This document shows positions 8,057-16,553 of a stretch of DNA of 64,000 bases, one piece after another. The DNA comes from Parabacteroides sp. TM07-1AC (lineage in GTDB: Bacteria; Bacteroidota; Bacteroidia; Bacteroidales; Tannerellaceae). The notes under the pieces were generated by a model that was given only the letters and a program-made list of their open reading frames with translations, did no database searches and had not been told where the DNA came from. Position numbers and translations under genes: made by a program. How positions within the stretch are numbered: the stretch's first letter is position 1; each line of letters starts with the position of its first letter. Location of the stretch: contig NZ_QUKD01000002.1 in assembly GCF_003480915.1 (NCBI RefSeq), positions 738,091 through 802,090 of the forward strand, in the 5' to 3' direction.

Positions 8057-9178
8057 TTATTTCTTATTCGGAGCAACAATACCGCCACGAATCTTATCAT
8101 TTTCAGCCAAACCATCCTTCACTTCAATCTTGATACCGTCAGACAAGCCGACTGTTACAGGACGTTTCTCGAACAGTTGTTCCGGCTTCTCCTGCGTCAC
8201 GATCTGCACGAAAGTAGAATCGCCGCTGAACTCTACGCAACTTTCAGGAATAGTAATTACATCTGTCGCACGTTTCAGCACAATCTCGGCATTGGCACTG
8301 TAACCGGCACGGATAAAGGCATCTTCCGGCATCTGTACGGCAGCTTTAATTTCGAACATCACGGCACCGTTTTCTTCCACACCTTTCGGAGCTACGTATT
8401 CCAATACGGCATCGAACGTACGGCTATCCAGCGCACCGACAGTCAATTTAATCGGCATTCCTTCATGGATACGACCCACTTCCGTTTCATCCACTTTTCC
8501 ACGAAAGATCATATTATTCATATCGGCTACAGAAGCAATCGTCGTACCGTCGTTGAAGGTATTCGACTGAATCACGGAGTTACCCACCTTGATAGGAACA
8601 TCCAGAATCATACCGGTGATAGTAGAGCGAACCTGCGTCGTACTGGATGCTGCAGACCTGCGGGAAATACCTTCACGGATAATCTCCAATGCATCCTGTG
8701 CATTCTCAGCTTCTTCCTGTGCTTTTTTATAGTTGGACAAAGATGTTTCATAATCTTCTTTCGCGATAACTCCCTGCTTATGCAGTTCTTCATCCCGTTT
8801 ATAGGTAGCTGTAATCTGTTCCAGGTTGATCTTAGCCACACGCACACGCGATTCGGCACTGTTTAACTGAACCATTTCCGGGATCACCTTGATTCTTGCA
8901 ATAATCTCGCCTTCTTTCACCATCTGACCGGCTTCTTTCAGCAGTTCGGAAATAATACCCGACATCTGAGGTTTGATAAGAACTTCGTCGCGAGGTTCCA
9001 CCTTTCCGGTCGCTACGGTTTTCGTTTCCACGGAGTCGCGCTTAGGCGTTACTACTTCATAAACAGTAATAACAGGTTGTGATTTTTTCCACAAGAAGTA
9101 GAAAGTGCCGATCACGGCGGCTCCCACCAATACTAAAAAGATGATTCGCAGGACTTTCTTTACGATACGATTCTTCAT
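8057..9178 (-). CDS. MacA/HlyD-type periplasmic adaptor of the efflux pump
   Basis: This periplasmic adaptor links the MacB-like permeases to TolC. From ATG at 9178 it has 373 residues: an N-terminal membrane anchor (about 8-27, VLRIIFLVLVGAAVIGTFYFLW), a barrel-sandwich half-motif (TGKVEPRDEVLIKPQMSG), a coiled-coil hairpin (about 100-165, LNSAESRVRVAKINLEQI through NYKKAQEEAENAQDAL), then beta-barrel and membrane-proximal domains. An in-frame ATG at 9205 would add nine unremarkable residues (MSIKINYII). The inner start is preferred because it places the anchor at the usual distance. It lies 38 bp after the permease gene. Confidence 0.92.
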   Translation of the reverse strand: MKNRIVKKVLRIIFLVLVGAAVIGTFYFLWKKSQPVITVYEVVTPKRDSVETKTVATGKVEPRDEVLIKPQMSGIISELLKEAGQMVKEGEIIARIKVIPEMVQLNSAESRVRVAKINLEQITATYKRDEELHKQGVIAKEDYETSLSNYKKAQEEAENAQDALEIIREGISRRSAASSTTQVRSTITGMILDVPIKVGNSVIQSNTFNDGTTIASVADMNNMIFRGKVDETEVGRIHEGMPIKLTVGALDSRTFDAVLEYVAPKGVEENGAVMFEIKAAVQMPEDAFIRAGYSANAEIVLKRATDVITIPESCVEFSGDSTFVQIVTQEKPEQLFEKRPVTVGLSDGIKIEVKDGLAENDKIRGGIVAPNKK

Positions 9179-9216
9179 GATTATATAGTTTATTTTAATT
9201 GACAAATGATAGTATG

Positions 9217-10482
9217 TTATTCTTCTCTGATTGCATCAATAGCTTTGATCTGCATGGCTCGCCAGGCGGGAATCAATCCAGCCATCAAGCCACTGATAAG
9301 TAACACGAATGTAGCGACAACTGCTGTTCCGATATGAATCTCCGGGTTACTGAAGAAAGTGCCGTTATTAGCCTCTTGCCCGCTGCTTGCCAGCATTCTG
9401 TTCACCACATCGAGCAGGAATACCCCGCAACTCAGCCCCATTAATCCGGCCAAAGCCGTAAGCAACAAGCTCTCGCTCATGATCTGGGAAATGATATCGA
9501 ACGGTTTGGCACCGATAGCACGTCGTACACCGATCTCGCGGGTTCGTTCCCGGACAGTCACCATCATAATATTACTAACTCCGATGATACCGGCCAACAG
9601 CGTTCCCATCCCTACCAGCCATACAAGAATATTGATTCCGGTAAAAAGCATATCGAATGTCTCGAACTGCTTGGCTATCGTAAAACTGCTAACAGCCTGC
9701 GGGTCGGTCGGTGAAATCTCGTTCTGCATTTTCAGCACCATCGTGATATCATCCACCATCTCCTGACAATTATACCCGTCCTCTGCCGTAGCACACAGGA
9801 ACCAGAACTTATCACCCTGGTTAGCCACCTGCTGCAAAGTTGTAAAAGGAGTCATAATACTCTCTTCCGTACGTCCGCCAATCTGTACGCGCGGTTTGGG
9901 TTTTACCACACCGACCACCTGATAATAAATACCGTTCACGCGGATATACTCGCCAATCGGATCTTCACCCGGAGAAAATAATACTTCGCGGACAATACTT
10001 CCGATCACACAGACCTTACGTTTTTCCAACACATCTATCTCATTCAGCAAGCGGCCTTCCAGCACATGCTGCGTTTCAATCTGAAAATATTCTGAGTGCA
10101 CGCCACGTACATTATATGTACCTGCCTTCTGGCCTCTCACCACATTATTTTGTCCGCCCCACGACATGGCCATCGGCGAAAGGTAGCGAACACCTTTCAC
10201 ACGCTGACGGATCGTTTCCAGGTCGCGGTTACGCATCTGCCAATAACGCCCTTTCTTATATCCTTTATACGCTTCACCGGTACGTTCGGAAAAGAAGAAA
10301 GCAGAGTTTGTTGCAAAACCGTCTACTCCCATCAATACTCCATTCTTAAACCCTGTACCGGAACCCAGCAGGATAACGAGCATCAAAATTCCCCAGAACA
10401 CACCGAACCCGGTCAGAAAACTTCTGGTCTTGTTGCGGGTGATTGTCACCCATATCTCCACCCAACGGTCTATATCGAACAT
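9217..10482 (-). CDS. MacB-like ABC transporter permease (second of two)
   Basis: This is an inner-membrane permease of the MacB/FtsX family, 421 residues. It has one N-terminal transmembrane helix (about 20-45, FLTGFGVFWGILMLVILLGSG), a large periplasmic MacB core domain (about 46-285) and three C-terminal helices around the TREIGVRRAIGAKPFDI cytoplasmic loop, which contacts the ATPase. It shares its length and layout with the neighbouring permease and probably forms a heterodimer with it. It begins 12 bp after the upstream permease stop and precedes the adaptor gene. A separate ATPase subunit is encoded two genes upstream, unlike fused Escherichia coli MacB. Confidence 0.93.
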   Translation of the reverse strand: MFDIDRWVEIWVTITRNKTRSFLTGFGVFWGILMLVILLGSGTGFKNGVLMGVDGFATNSAFFFSERTGEAYKGYKKGRYWQMRNRDLETIRQRVKGVRYLSPMAMSWGGQNNVVRGQKAGTYNVRGVHSEYFQIETQHVLEGRLLNEIDVLEKRKVCVIGSIVREVLFSPGEDPIGEYIRVNGIYYQVVGVVKPKPRVQIGGRTEESIMTPFTTLQQVANQGDKFWFLCATAEDGYNCQEMVDDITMVLKMQNEISPTDPQAVSSFTIAKQFETFDMLFTGINILVWLVGMGTLLAGIIGVSNIMMVTVRERTREIGVRRAIGAKPFDIISQIMSESLLLTALAGLMGLSCGVFLLDVVNRMLASSGQEANNGTFFSNPEIHIGTAVVATFVLLISGLMAGLIPAWRAMQIKAIDAIREE

Positions 10483-10494
10483 ATCTTTCTGTTT

Positions 10495-11760
10495 TTATTC
10501 GTTTCTCATGGCCTCGATAGCCGTAATTTTCACTGCCTTACGTGCCGGGAAATAACCAGCCAACACACCCGCTGCGATAATCAAAAGGGTAGCAGACAAG
10601 GCGACACTCAGACTTACCGTCGGATTCAGGAATATACTCATATCATCATTCGAAGAGGCTTGTCCCATACTGTTACTCTCCATTACGGCATTGATGGCTT
10701 CCGTCAGTCCTACCCCGGTTATCATTCCAATGTAGCCGAACACTGCCGTTATCAAGATAGACTCCACGATGATCAGTTTCAGGATGGAGAACGGAGTAGC
10801 ACCGATCGCTTTACGGATACCGAACTCACGGGTTCTTTCCCTTACGGTTATCAACATGATATTACTCACTCCCACGATGCCGGCAGCCAGCGTTCCGATA
10901 CCGATAATCCAGATAAACAAGGTAATACCGTTCAACATACCGTTAAACATGGCAAAATCTTCAATCGTACTCCACATACCGATCGCCCGCAAATCTTCCG
11001 GATCAAAATAGTGTCGTTTACCCATCTGCTGACGGAAACGTTTCTCAAAGGCTTCATATTCTTCTTTGGTGCTGACACCATCCAGGGAGAAGATAATATT
11101 ATCCAGGCCATAGCCCGAACGATACAGCTGCTGTGCAGTAGAAAAAGGAATATAGGCCGGTGCATTGTTATTATTATCCTCATCCGTATAGATTCCGATT
11201 ACCTGATAAGCAATATCACTGGCATTTATATATTTACCTAACGGGTCCTCTCCCCTGAAAAGGACTTCTTTCATTCGCGGACTAATAACGATCACCTTTC
11301 TCTTTTGCAGGACATCCACTTCATTAATAAAACGTCCGTTGCCTACCGTCATCGTGATCTTGTCGATTATAGCCTTGTCCGGATGGACTCCCTGCAACGA
11401 ATAAGTATTATATTCCTCTTTATATGAAAGTGTATCGCTTTGATAGAGAATACCCGATACCAGGTTTACTTCCGGATTCTGTTGTTTCAGTGCCACCAGA
11501 TCGTCGTCTTTATACTTGATCCGTCGGTTCGTCTGCATTCCCTTATAAGGTTTACTGGCAAAGCGGGGCCATGTCTCCACACGGTTTCCCGCCCAACGGT
11601 CGAAGTTTTTCATGATGCCGTTTTTCATCCCGTTACCAGCTCCCAGCAGGACGATCAGCATAAAAATCCCCCATGCTACGGAAAAGCCGGTGAGGAATGT
11701 ACGGAGCTTGTTCTTTTTGATCGTACTCCATATCTCGCGGAAATTATCAAAGTCGAACAT
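10495..11760 (-). CDS. MacB-like ABC transporter permease (first of two)
   Basis: This paralogue of the next permease also has 421 residues. The N-terminal helix (about 20-45, FLTGFSVAWGIFMLIVLLGAG) is followed by a periplasmic MacB core and a C-terminal FtsX domain with TREFGIRKAIGATPFSI. Its start codon overlaps the end of the ATPase gene by 14 bp, which indicates translational coupling. Tandem permeases with an unfused ATPase are a common Bacteroidetes version of the MacAB-TolC pump. Confidence 0.93.
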   Translation of the reverse strand: MFDFDNFREIWSTIKKNKLRTFLTGFSVAWGIFMLIVLLGAGNGMKNGIMKNFDRWAGNRVETWPRFASKPYKGMQTNRRIKYKDDDLVALKQQNPEVNLVSGILYQSDTLSYKEEYNTYSLQGVHPDKAIIDKITMTVGNGRFINEVDVLQKRKVIVISPRMKEVLFRGEDPLGKYINASDIAYQVIGIYTDEDNNNNAPAYIPFSTAQQLYRSGYGLDNIIFSLDGVSTKEEYEAFEKRFRQQMGKRHYFDPEDLRAIGMWSTIEDFAMFNGMLNGITLFIWIIGIGTLAAGIVGVSNIMLITVRERTREFGIRKAIGATPFSILKLIIVESILITAVFGYIGMITGVGLTEAINAVMESNSMGQASSNDDMSIFLNPTVSLSVALSATLLIIAAGVLAGYFPARKAVKITAIEAMRNE

Positions 11761-12448
11761 ATCCTTTTCCTCTTTCTATGTTTTCTATCAGACCATCCTT
11801 GACACGGATGATCTTTTCTGTTGCATCGGCTACGGATTGTTCGTGGGTAACGATCACCATAGTCATGCCTTCTTTATTCACATTGCGAAGCAGTTCCATT
11901 ACCTCGACCGTAGTCTTACTGTCGAGTGCACCGGTCGGCTCGTCGGCCAGGATCACCTGTGGTTTGGCAATCAGGGCACGGGCAATAGCAACACGCTGCT
12001 TCTGTCCGCCGGACATTTCACTCGGCATATGCTCCGCCCAGTCTCTCAGACCGACCATATCCAGATACTCCATTGCCATGGCATTTCTTTTTTTGCGGTT
12101 CATTCCCTGATAATACAAAGGAAGAGCCACATTCTCCATCGCATTCTTAAAGGAGATCAGGTTAAATGACTGGAAGATAAAACCGATCATCTGGTTACGA
12201 AGTTCAGCTGCACGGGTTTCGCTCAGGTTCTGAATCAATTGTCCGTTCAAATGATAAGTACCGGTATCATAAGTATCTAATATTCCCAGTATGTTCAACA
12301 GTGTCGATTTCCCCGATCCGGAAGCTCCCATGATCGAAACCATCTCCCCCTTTTCTATCTCCAGGTCTATACCTTTCAAGACATGCAACGGAGCACCATT
12401 GAAATACGTTTTGTTAATTCCTTTCAGCTGAATCATAATATCTGTCAT
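11747..12448 (-). CDS. MacB-type ABC transporter ATP-binding protein
   Basis: This is the energising subunit of the exporter, 233 residues in the LolD/MacB ATPase family. Walker A is GASGSGKST (41-49), the Q-loop lies in IFQSFNL (91-97), the signature is MSGGQ (145-149), Walker B is VILADE (165-170) and the switch histidine is H202 in VTHE. It is the first gene of the operon. A perfect leftward -7 box (12523-12530) sits about 75 bp upstream of the start, and a 19-bp dyad (12544-12562) lies just behind it. Confidence 0.95.
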   Translation of the reverse strand: MTDIMIQLKGINKTYFNGAPLHVLKGIDLEIEKGEMVSIMGASGSGKSTLLNILGILDTYDTGTYHLNGQLIQNLSETRAAELRNQMIGFIFQSFNLISFKNAMENVALPLYYQGMNRKKRNAMAMEYLDMVGLRDWAEHMPSEMSGGQKQRVAIARALIAKPQVILADEPTGALDSKTTVEVMELLRNVNKEGMTMVIVTHEQSVADATEKIIRVKDGLIENIERGKGYVRL

Positions 12449-12522
12449 TTCTTTTTATTATTAGACGTACACATTGCCAAAAATGTTACATGTTTAAGGA
12501 ACTTTTTTATTCTCTGACGGAA

Positions 12523-12530
12523 CAAATGTA
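12523..12530 (-). promoter_or_regulatory. -7 box for the efflux operon
   Basis: Read leftward this is TACATTTG, a perfect TAnnTTTG box, 75 bp ahead of the ATPase start codon. No good -33 box is present at 19-21 bp, which fits a promoter that needs an activator or is held by a repressor at the adjacent dyad. Confidence 0.65.
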
Positions 12531-12543
12531 TATTTATATAAGA

Positions 12544-12562
12544 TACCTTGTATCGCAAGGTA
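12544..12562. promoter_or_regulatory. candidate operator of the efflux operon
   Basis: TACCTTG (12544-12550) and CAAGGTA (12556-12562) form a 7-5-7 dyad 13 bp upstream of the -7 box, covering the expected -33 region. The size and position suit a dimeric regulator of the PadR, TetR or MerR type. No regulator gene adjoins it, so the identity is open. Confidence 0.5.
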
Positions 12563-12750
12563 CTAATAATTACATTATATTAACTATCTATTTATAATCC
12601 GGTAAACACATTCTATCACAAAACACTTACAAAATAAACGGATTTTTCTTATTTTCACTGCATCTACTTAATTTTTATTATATTTTAAAAACATCCCATC
12701 CAAATCAAGCATTGTTGCTGTTGATTTCATATTTTGTCCACAAAGTAATT

Positions 12751-12842
12751 GCCTTTCGATAGCTGTCGAAAGGCTTGTTCATTGCTATCAAAAGACCTTA
12801 CCATAGCTATCGAAAGGCCTTACCATAGCTATCGAAAGGCAA
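12751..12842. repeat. palindromic tandem repeat, about 22-bp unit, four copies
   Basis: GATAGCTATCGAAAGGC-type units recur at 12757-12774, 12782-12797 (degenerate), 12801-12818 and 12823-12840, the last two inside nearly identical 22-bp units starting TTACCATAGC. The first copy is itself a 24-bp palindrome with one mismatched pair. CCTTTCGATAGC at the left can pair with any GCTATCGAAAGG to the right, giving alternative hairpins. It lies in the divergent gap between the efflux operon and the MBL-hydrolase gene. The units are contiguous without unique spacers, so it is not a CRISPR array. Confidence 0.7.
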
Positions 12843-12882
12843 ACTGTTTGAGATAAAAAATATAAATCATCCGATCCTTTTG

Positions 12883-12890
12883 TATATTTG
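12883..12890 (+). promoter_or_regulatory. -7 box of the MBL-hydrolase gene
   Basis: TATATTTG is a perfect TAnnTTTG box. Transcription would start near 12897, so the in-frame codon at 12888 cannot be the translation start; the ATG at 12957 (or 12936) is then the start. Confidence 0.65.
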
Positions 12891-12956
12891 TACCGCAGAA
12901 AGCAACTTAATCACAGGATATCATGTTTTATTTACATGAAAACAAAAGAAAACAGT

Positions 12957-13679
12957 ATGAGGCTTACTTATATTTATCACAGCGGCTTTGCCATCGAAGC
13001 AGACGGATATGCCATCCTGATCGATTATTTTAAAGATTCGGGAGAAACTCCGGATACGGGATTCGTACACGACGAACTGCTTCATCGCACAGGTACATTA
13101 TATATACTGTCCTCCCATTTCCATCCGGATCATTTCAATCCGGAGATATTGAAATGGAAAGAGATAAAACCGGATATCCAATATATTTTCTCTAAAGATA
13201 TCCTGAAACGGCGACGTGCAAAAGCCGAAGACGCCACTTATCTGAAAAAGGGAGATGTTTTTGAAGATGAACATGTCCGCATCCAAGCATTCGGCTCGAC
13301 CGATGTCGGTATTTCTTTCCTGATCGAGGCTGAAGGCAAACAGCTGTTTCATGCCGGCGACCTCAACAACTGGCATTGGAAAGACGAATCCACCCCACAG
13401 GAAGTGGCAAAGGCAGAAGGCGATTACTTGCACGAACTGACAACATTAGCTCAAACAACGCAACATTTACATCTTGCCATGTTCCCCGTCGATCCGCGTA
13501 TCGGCACAGACTTTATGCGGGGAGCCCGACAGTTTGTCGACCGGATCAAGACAGACGTTTTAGTCCCCATGCACTTTTGGGAACGTCCTGCCGAAGTGGT
13601 CGCTTTCGGCCCTTATGCAGAGTCGAAAGGATGTCGTTATATCTTGTTGTCCGTCCCCGGAGAAGGCACTGATTTTTAA
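12957..13679 (+). CDS. MBL-fold metal-dependent hydrolase
   Basis: This 240-residue metallo-beta-lactamase-fold protein has the metal-binding motif HFHPDH at residues 54-59, a second histidine in LFHAGDLNNWHW, and a late VPMHFWE. This pattern belongs to the small stand-alone MBL hydrolases of UPF0173/UlaG-like type, whose substrates are mostly unknown. I chose ATG 12957 (MRLTYIYHSGF) because the conserved fold begins there and the -7 box lies at 12883-12890; ATG 12936 would add seven residues. The VOC gene follows after 18 bp and is probably co-transcribed. Confidence 0.88.
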   Translation: MRLTYIYHSGFAIEADGYAILIDYFKDSGETPDTGFVHDELLHRTGTLYILSSHFHPDHFNPEILKWKEIKPDIQYIFSKDILKRRRAKAEDATYLKKGDVFEDEHVRIQAFGSTDVGISFLIEAEGKQLFHAGDLNNWHWKDESTPQEVAKAEGDYLHELTTLAQTTQHLHLAMFPVDPRIGTDFMRGARQFVDRIKTDVLVPMHFWERPAEVVAFGPYAESKGCRYILLSVPGEGTDF

Positions 13680-13697
13680 TTTATAAAGAAAACAATT

Positions 13698-14075
13698 ATG
13701 GAAATTAAAAGTAGATTTGATCATTTCAACATCAATGTTCTCGACCTGGAAAGAAGCATCGCTTTCTACAACAAAGCACTGGGGCTGAAAGAGCATCACC
13801 GCAAAGAAGCGAAAGACGGCTCCTTCATCCTTGTTTACCTGACAGACGATCAGACCGGTTTCCTACTGGAACTGACCTGGCTAAGAGACCGCAACGAACC
13901 ATACGAACTGGGAGATAACGAAAGCCATCTCTGTTTCCGCGTGGCGGGTGATTATGATGAAGTCCGCAAATTCCACAAGGAAATGGACTGCGTATGTTAC
14001 GAGAACACCGACATGGGCTTGTATTTCATCAACGACCCGGATGATTACTGGATCGAAATATTACCAGCCAAATAA
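13698..14075 (+). CDS. VOC family (glyoxalase-like) protein
   Basis: This 125-residue protein has the paired beta-alpha-beta-beta-beta modules of the vicinal oxygen chelate superfamily. A metal-site histidine (H9 in RFDHFNINV), a glutamate in FLLELTWL, a second histidine in ESHLCFRV and a late glutamate in YWIEILP are in the order of glyoxalase I metal ligands. It resembles lactoylglutathione-lyase-type entries, but Bacteroidales generally lack glutathione, so the true substrate is uncertain. It is downstream of the MBL hydrolase by 18 bp, a pairing that would suit a two-step aldehyde detoxification; that link is inference. Confidence 0.88.
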   Translation: MEIKSRFDHFNINVLDLERSIAFYNKALGLKEHHRKEAKDGSFILVYLTDDQTGFLLELTWLRDRNEPYELGDNESHLCFRVAGDYDEVRKFHKEMDCVCYENTDMGLYFINDPDDYWIEILPAK

Positions 14076-14103
14076 AGCAGTAAATATCAAAACCAAAATT
14101 GTA

Positions 14104-14589
14104 TCAGCTTTTTACCGGCAATACAATTTTGGTTAACCGGTCGTCGTAAGATTCTTCCTTTTTACGGTAATAGAACTCATAGGCAGTACCTTCCGGCTCA
14201 TACCCTTTCATCATCATCCAGGAAGTCATCTCGCCATACAAATAATCCATCTCGTCGTAATCGCCTCTGAACAGGCAATGAACCACTTTCGATGACGGAA
14301 TAACCCGGGGCTGTACACCCTCATTCCCTTCCATCATACAAGATACGGGGAAACAAATCTCTACATCCAGGTCATGCAGATCCATGTTCATAAAATCGTA
14401 GTAAATGATAAAAGGCACATCGGTCATATATATGCCTGTTTTTCGTAAAATCCGCAACGCATCCTCGCGTTTCCTGGCAAACATCTCTTCTAATTCTTTG
14501 TAACCGACTTTTATGCGGGCTGATAAAACAGGTTGTTCCGCCCGGACCATAAGCCGTATGTCTGAAACCTGTGGCATAGTGTTATTCAT
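14104..14589 (-). CDS. GyrI-like small-molecule-binding domain protein
   Basis: This 161-residue stand-alone GyrI-like (AraC effector-binding) domain has a pattern of duplicated beta-alpha-beta-beta units: VLSARIKVGYKELEEMF near the start, DLDVEICFPV in the centre and a second repeat with VVHCLFRGDYDEMDYLYGEMTSWM. No DNA-binding domain is attached. Stand-alone members bind or hydrolyse small toxic molecules, or inhibit gyrase in enterobacteria; the role here is unknown. A perfect leftward -7 box (14609-14616) lies 20 bp upstream. It converges with the VOC gene, separated by 28 bp. Confidence 0.85.
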   Translation of the reverse strand: MNNTMPQVSDIRLMVRAEQPVLSARIKVGYKELEEMFARKREDALRILRKTGIYMTDVPFIIYYDFMNMDLHDLDVEICFPVSCMMEGNEGVQPRVIPSSKVVHCLFRGDYDEMDYLYGEMTSWMMMKGYEPEGTAYEFYYRKKEESYDDRLTKIVLPVKS

Positions 14590-14608
14590 TAAAGGGTTAA
14601 GAATTTAC

Positions 14609-14616
14609 CAAATATA
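14609..14616 (-). promoter_or_regulatory. -7 box of the GyrI-like gene
   Basis: Read leftward this is TATATTTG, a perfect match 20 bp before the start codon, implying a very short leader. Confidence 0.6.
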
Positions 14617-14755
14617 AAACAAATCCCGAAAAAACCACTATAGAAAGAGGAGAAAAAGCTGAAAATGACACATTTTGATCAGGTAACAAACTAAAGTTAC
14701 ATTTATTGCCAAAACTGAAAACTGAAACAATTCAGCATTTTTTTGAAGAAAATCA

Positions 14756-14785
14756 TTGCAGCTAAACAGATTCCTCTTATATTTG
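14756..14785 (+). promoter_or_regulatory. promoter of the ROK kinase gene
   Basis: TTG (14756-14758) and TATATTTG (14778-14785) are 19 bp apart, a good Bacteroidetes sigma-ABfr promoter. The start codon lies 40 bp beyond the -7 box. Confidence 0.65.
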
Positions 14786-14825
14786 CTTTCCAGAAACGCT
14801 CATTATTAATCATAAATATAAAATC

Positions 14826-15791
14826 ATGGAGAAGCCTTATGTAGTAGGTATTGATATAGGCGGTACCAATACTGTTTTTGGAGTAGTAGACGCAAGAGGT
14901 ACAATCTTGTACAGTGGATCAATCAAAACAGGTAAATATAACGACATAGATGATTATGTTGCCGAACTCGGACAAGGTTTGTTATTAGTGATCGACCAGG
15001 CCGGCGGTCCCGACAAAATCAAAGGTGTAGGTGTAGGAGCTCCCAATGGTAACTTCTTCAACGGCTGTATTGAATTTGCTCCGAACCTTCCATGGAAAGG
15101 AAAAATTCCTTTGGCTCAGTTGATCAGCGAACAGATCGGCGGTATTCCTGTAGCACTGACAAACGATGCGAACGCTGCAGCAATCGGTGAAATGACTTAT
15201 GGTGCAGCGCGCGGTCTGAAAGATTTTATCGTGATCACACTGGGAACAGGCGTTGGCAGCGGTATTGTTATCGGTGGTAACCTGGTTTACGGACATGACG
15301 GATTTGCCGGTGAGTTAGGACACGTAATTATGCGTCGTAACAACGGTCGTCCTTGCGGTTGCGGTCGCCAGGGATGTCTGGAAACCTATGCATCTGCGAC
15401 AGGTGTGGCTCGTACAGCACGCGAATATCTGGAAATCCGTAAAGACGACAGCTTGCTGCGTGAATTGGATCCGGATGAAATCACTTCAAAAGATGTATAT
15501 GATGCAGCGATGAAGAATGATAAACTGGCTCAGGAAATCTTCGAATTTACAGGAAATATCCTGGGTGAAGCTTTTGCCGATGCTGTTGCATTCTCCAGTC
15601 CGGAAGCTATCATCTTGTTCGGCGGTCTGACTAAGGCGGGCGATCTGATCATGAATCCGATCAAACGTTCTATGGAAAAGAACATGCTGAAAGTGTATGA
15701 AGGTAAAACAAAACTTCTTTTCTCTCAATTGAAAGAAAGCGATGCAGCTGTATTAGGCGCAAGTGCTTTGGGTTGGGAAGTGAAAGAGTAA
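14826..15791 (+). CDS. ROK family sugar kinase (glucokinase)
   Basis: This cytosolic sugar kinase of 321 residues probably phosphorylates glucose. Evidence is the ATP-binding DIGGTNT (10-16), the catalytic aspartate in LTNDANAAA (111-119, D114), a glycine-rich ITLGTGVGSG (137-146) and the ROK zinc signature H166 ... C177-G-C179 ... C184 (GELGHV and CGCGRQGCLE). The length matches ROK glucokinases. It has its own promoter and is followed by a strong hairpin. Glucose rather than another hexose as substrate is inferred from overall similarity. Confidence 0.93.
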   Translation: MEKPYVVGIDIGGTNTVFGVVDARGTILYSGSIKTGKYNDIDDYVAELGQGLLLVIDQAGGPDKIKGVGVGAPNGNFFNGCIEFAPNLPWKGKIPLAQLISEQIGGIPVALTNDANAAAIGEMTYGAARGLKDFIVITLGTGVGSGIVIGGNLVYGHDGFAGELGHVIMRRNNGRPCGCGRQGCLETYASATGVARTAREYLEIRKDDSLLRELDPDEITSKDVYDAAMKNDKLAQEIFEFTGNILGEAFADAVAFSSPEAIILFGGLTKAGDLIMNPIKRSMEKNMLKVYEGKTKLLFSQLKESDAAVLGASALGWEVKE

Positions 15792-15803
15792 TCGTATTTC
15801 ACA

Positions 15804-15850
15804 GGGGATTTTCCCCGGATCAAGGGCGGCCTAAAGCCGCCCTTATTCAT
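15804..15850 (+). terminator. terminator after the ROK kinase gene
   Basis: Two hairpins lie in a row: GGGG-ATTTT-CCCC (15804-15816) and AAGGGCGGC-CTAAA-GCCGCCCTT (15822-15844). The T-run is weak (ATTCATTTG). Confidence 0.65.
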
Positions 15851-15878
15851 TTGTATACATTATATATTAGTCAATTCT

Positions 15879-16403
15879 ATGAGTCATCCTTTACATCAGT
15901 TCGTTTATTGCCCCAAATGTGGTGCTAAAACTTTCGTCGAACGTAACGAGAAAGCTAAACAATGTACGACGTGCGGTTTCGTATACTATTTCAACCCGTC
16001 ATCGGCTGTAGCCTGTTTTATTCGTAATGCGGCAGGTGAGATCTTATTGGTACGCCGTGCCAAAGACCCGGCGAAAGGGACGCTCGATTTACCGGGAGGA
16101 TTTGTCGATATGCATGAATCGGCAGAAGAAGCAGCACATCGTGAGGTGAAAGAAGAGACAGGACTGGATATAACCGAATGCCGCTATCTGTTTTCTATTC
16201 CTAATTTGTATATGTATAGCGGTTTCGAAGTACATACGGTGGATATGTTTTTTGAATGTCTCGTGGATAATTTCAACGGTGCCCACGCAGAAGATGATGC
16301 TGCCGAAGTCGTTATCCTGAAAAAAGAAGAGCTAAATGCAGATGATTTCGGTCTGATGTCGATAAAGAAAGGGATCGAAATCTATAGAAAAAATAATAAC
16401 TAA
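15879..16403 (+). CDS. Nudix hydrolase with N-terminal zinc ribbon
   Basis: This 174-residue protein has a zinc ribbon formed by C11-P-K-C14 and C29-T-T-C32, followed by a Nudix fold with an intact Nudix box, GGFVDMHE (73-80) continuing to REVKEETGLD (88-97). It matches Gx5Ex7REUXEEXGU. Zinc ribbons of this kind occur in NADH pyrophosphatase, but the protein is shorter and lacks the NudC SQPWPFPQS motif. It is therefore best described as a nucleoside-diphosphate-linked hydrolase of undetermined substrate. Confidence 0.92.
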   Translation: MSHPLHQFVYCPKCGAKTFVERNEKAKQCTTCGFVYYFNPSSAVACFIRNAAGEILLVRRAKDPAKGTLDLPGGFVDMHESAEEAAHREVKEETGLDITECRYLFSIPNLYMYSGFEVHTVDMFFECLVDNFNGAHAEDDAAEVVILKKEELNADDFGLMSIKKGIEIYRKNNN

Positions 16404-16431
16404 TCGGTAAGTACCAATTTATGACAATCAG

Positions 16432-16463
16432 GAGCGGGATAAAAGTCCGCTCTTTTTTATTTT
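16432..16463 (+). terminator. terminator after the Nudix gene
   Basis: GAGCGG (16432-16437) pairs with CCGCTC (16447-16452) and is followed by TTTTTTATTTTT. It insulates the invertible segment from upstream transcription. Confidence 0.8.
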
Positions 16464-16553
16464 TAATACAAACAGAAGTATTACTGGGTAAAATAAATTA
16501 ATAGATAGTAAAAATTGAAGAAAAACAAGGAGATTTGGTAGAAATATCGCCTA

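Noticed and set aside
10096..11241. 381-residue plus-strand frame
   Set aside because: It is antisense to the two MacB-like permeases, rich in His, Thr and Arg as expected of a shadow frame, and has no promoter or start context.
12751..12842. Possible mini CRISPR array
   Set aside because: The units are contiguous with a 22-bp period, internally palindromic, and lack unique spacers; no cas gene is present. The same reasoning applies to 58657-58780.
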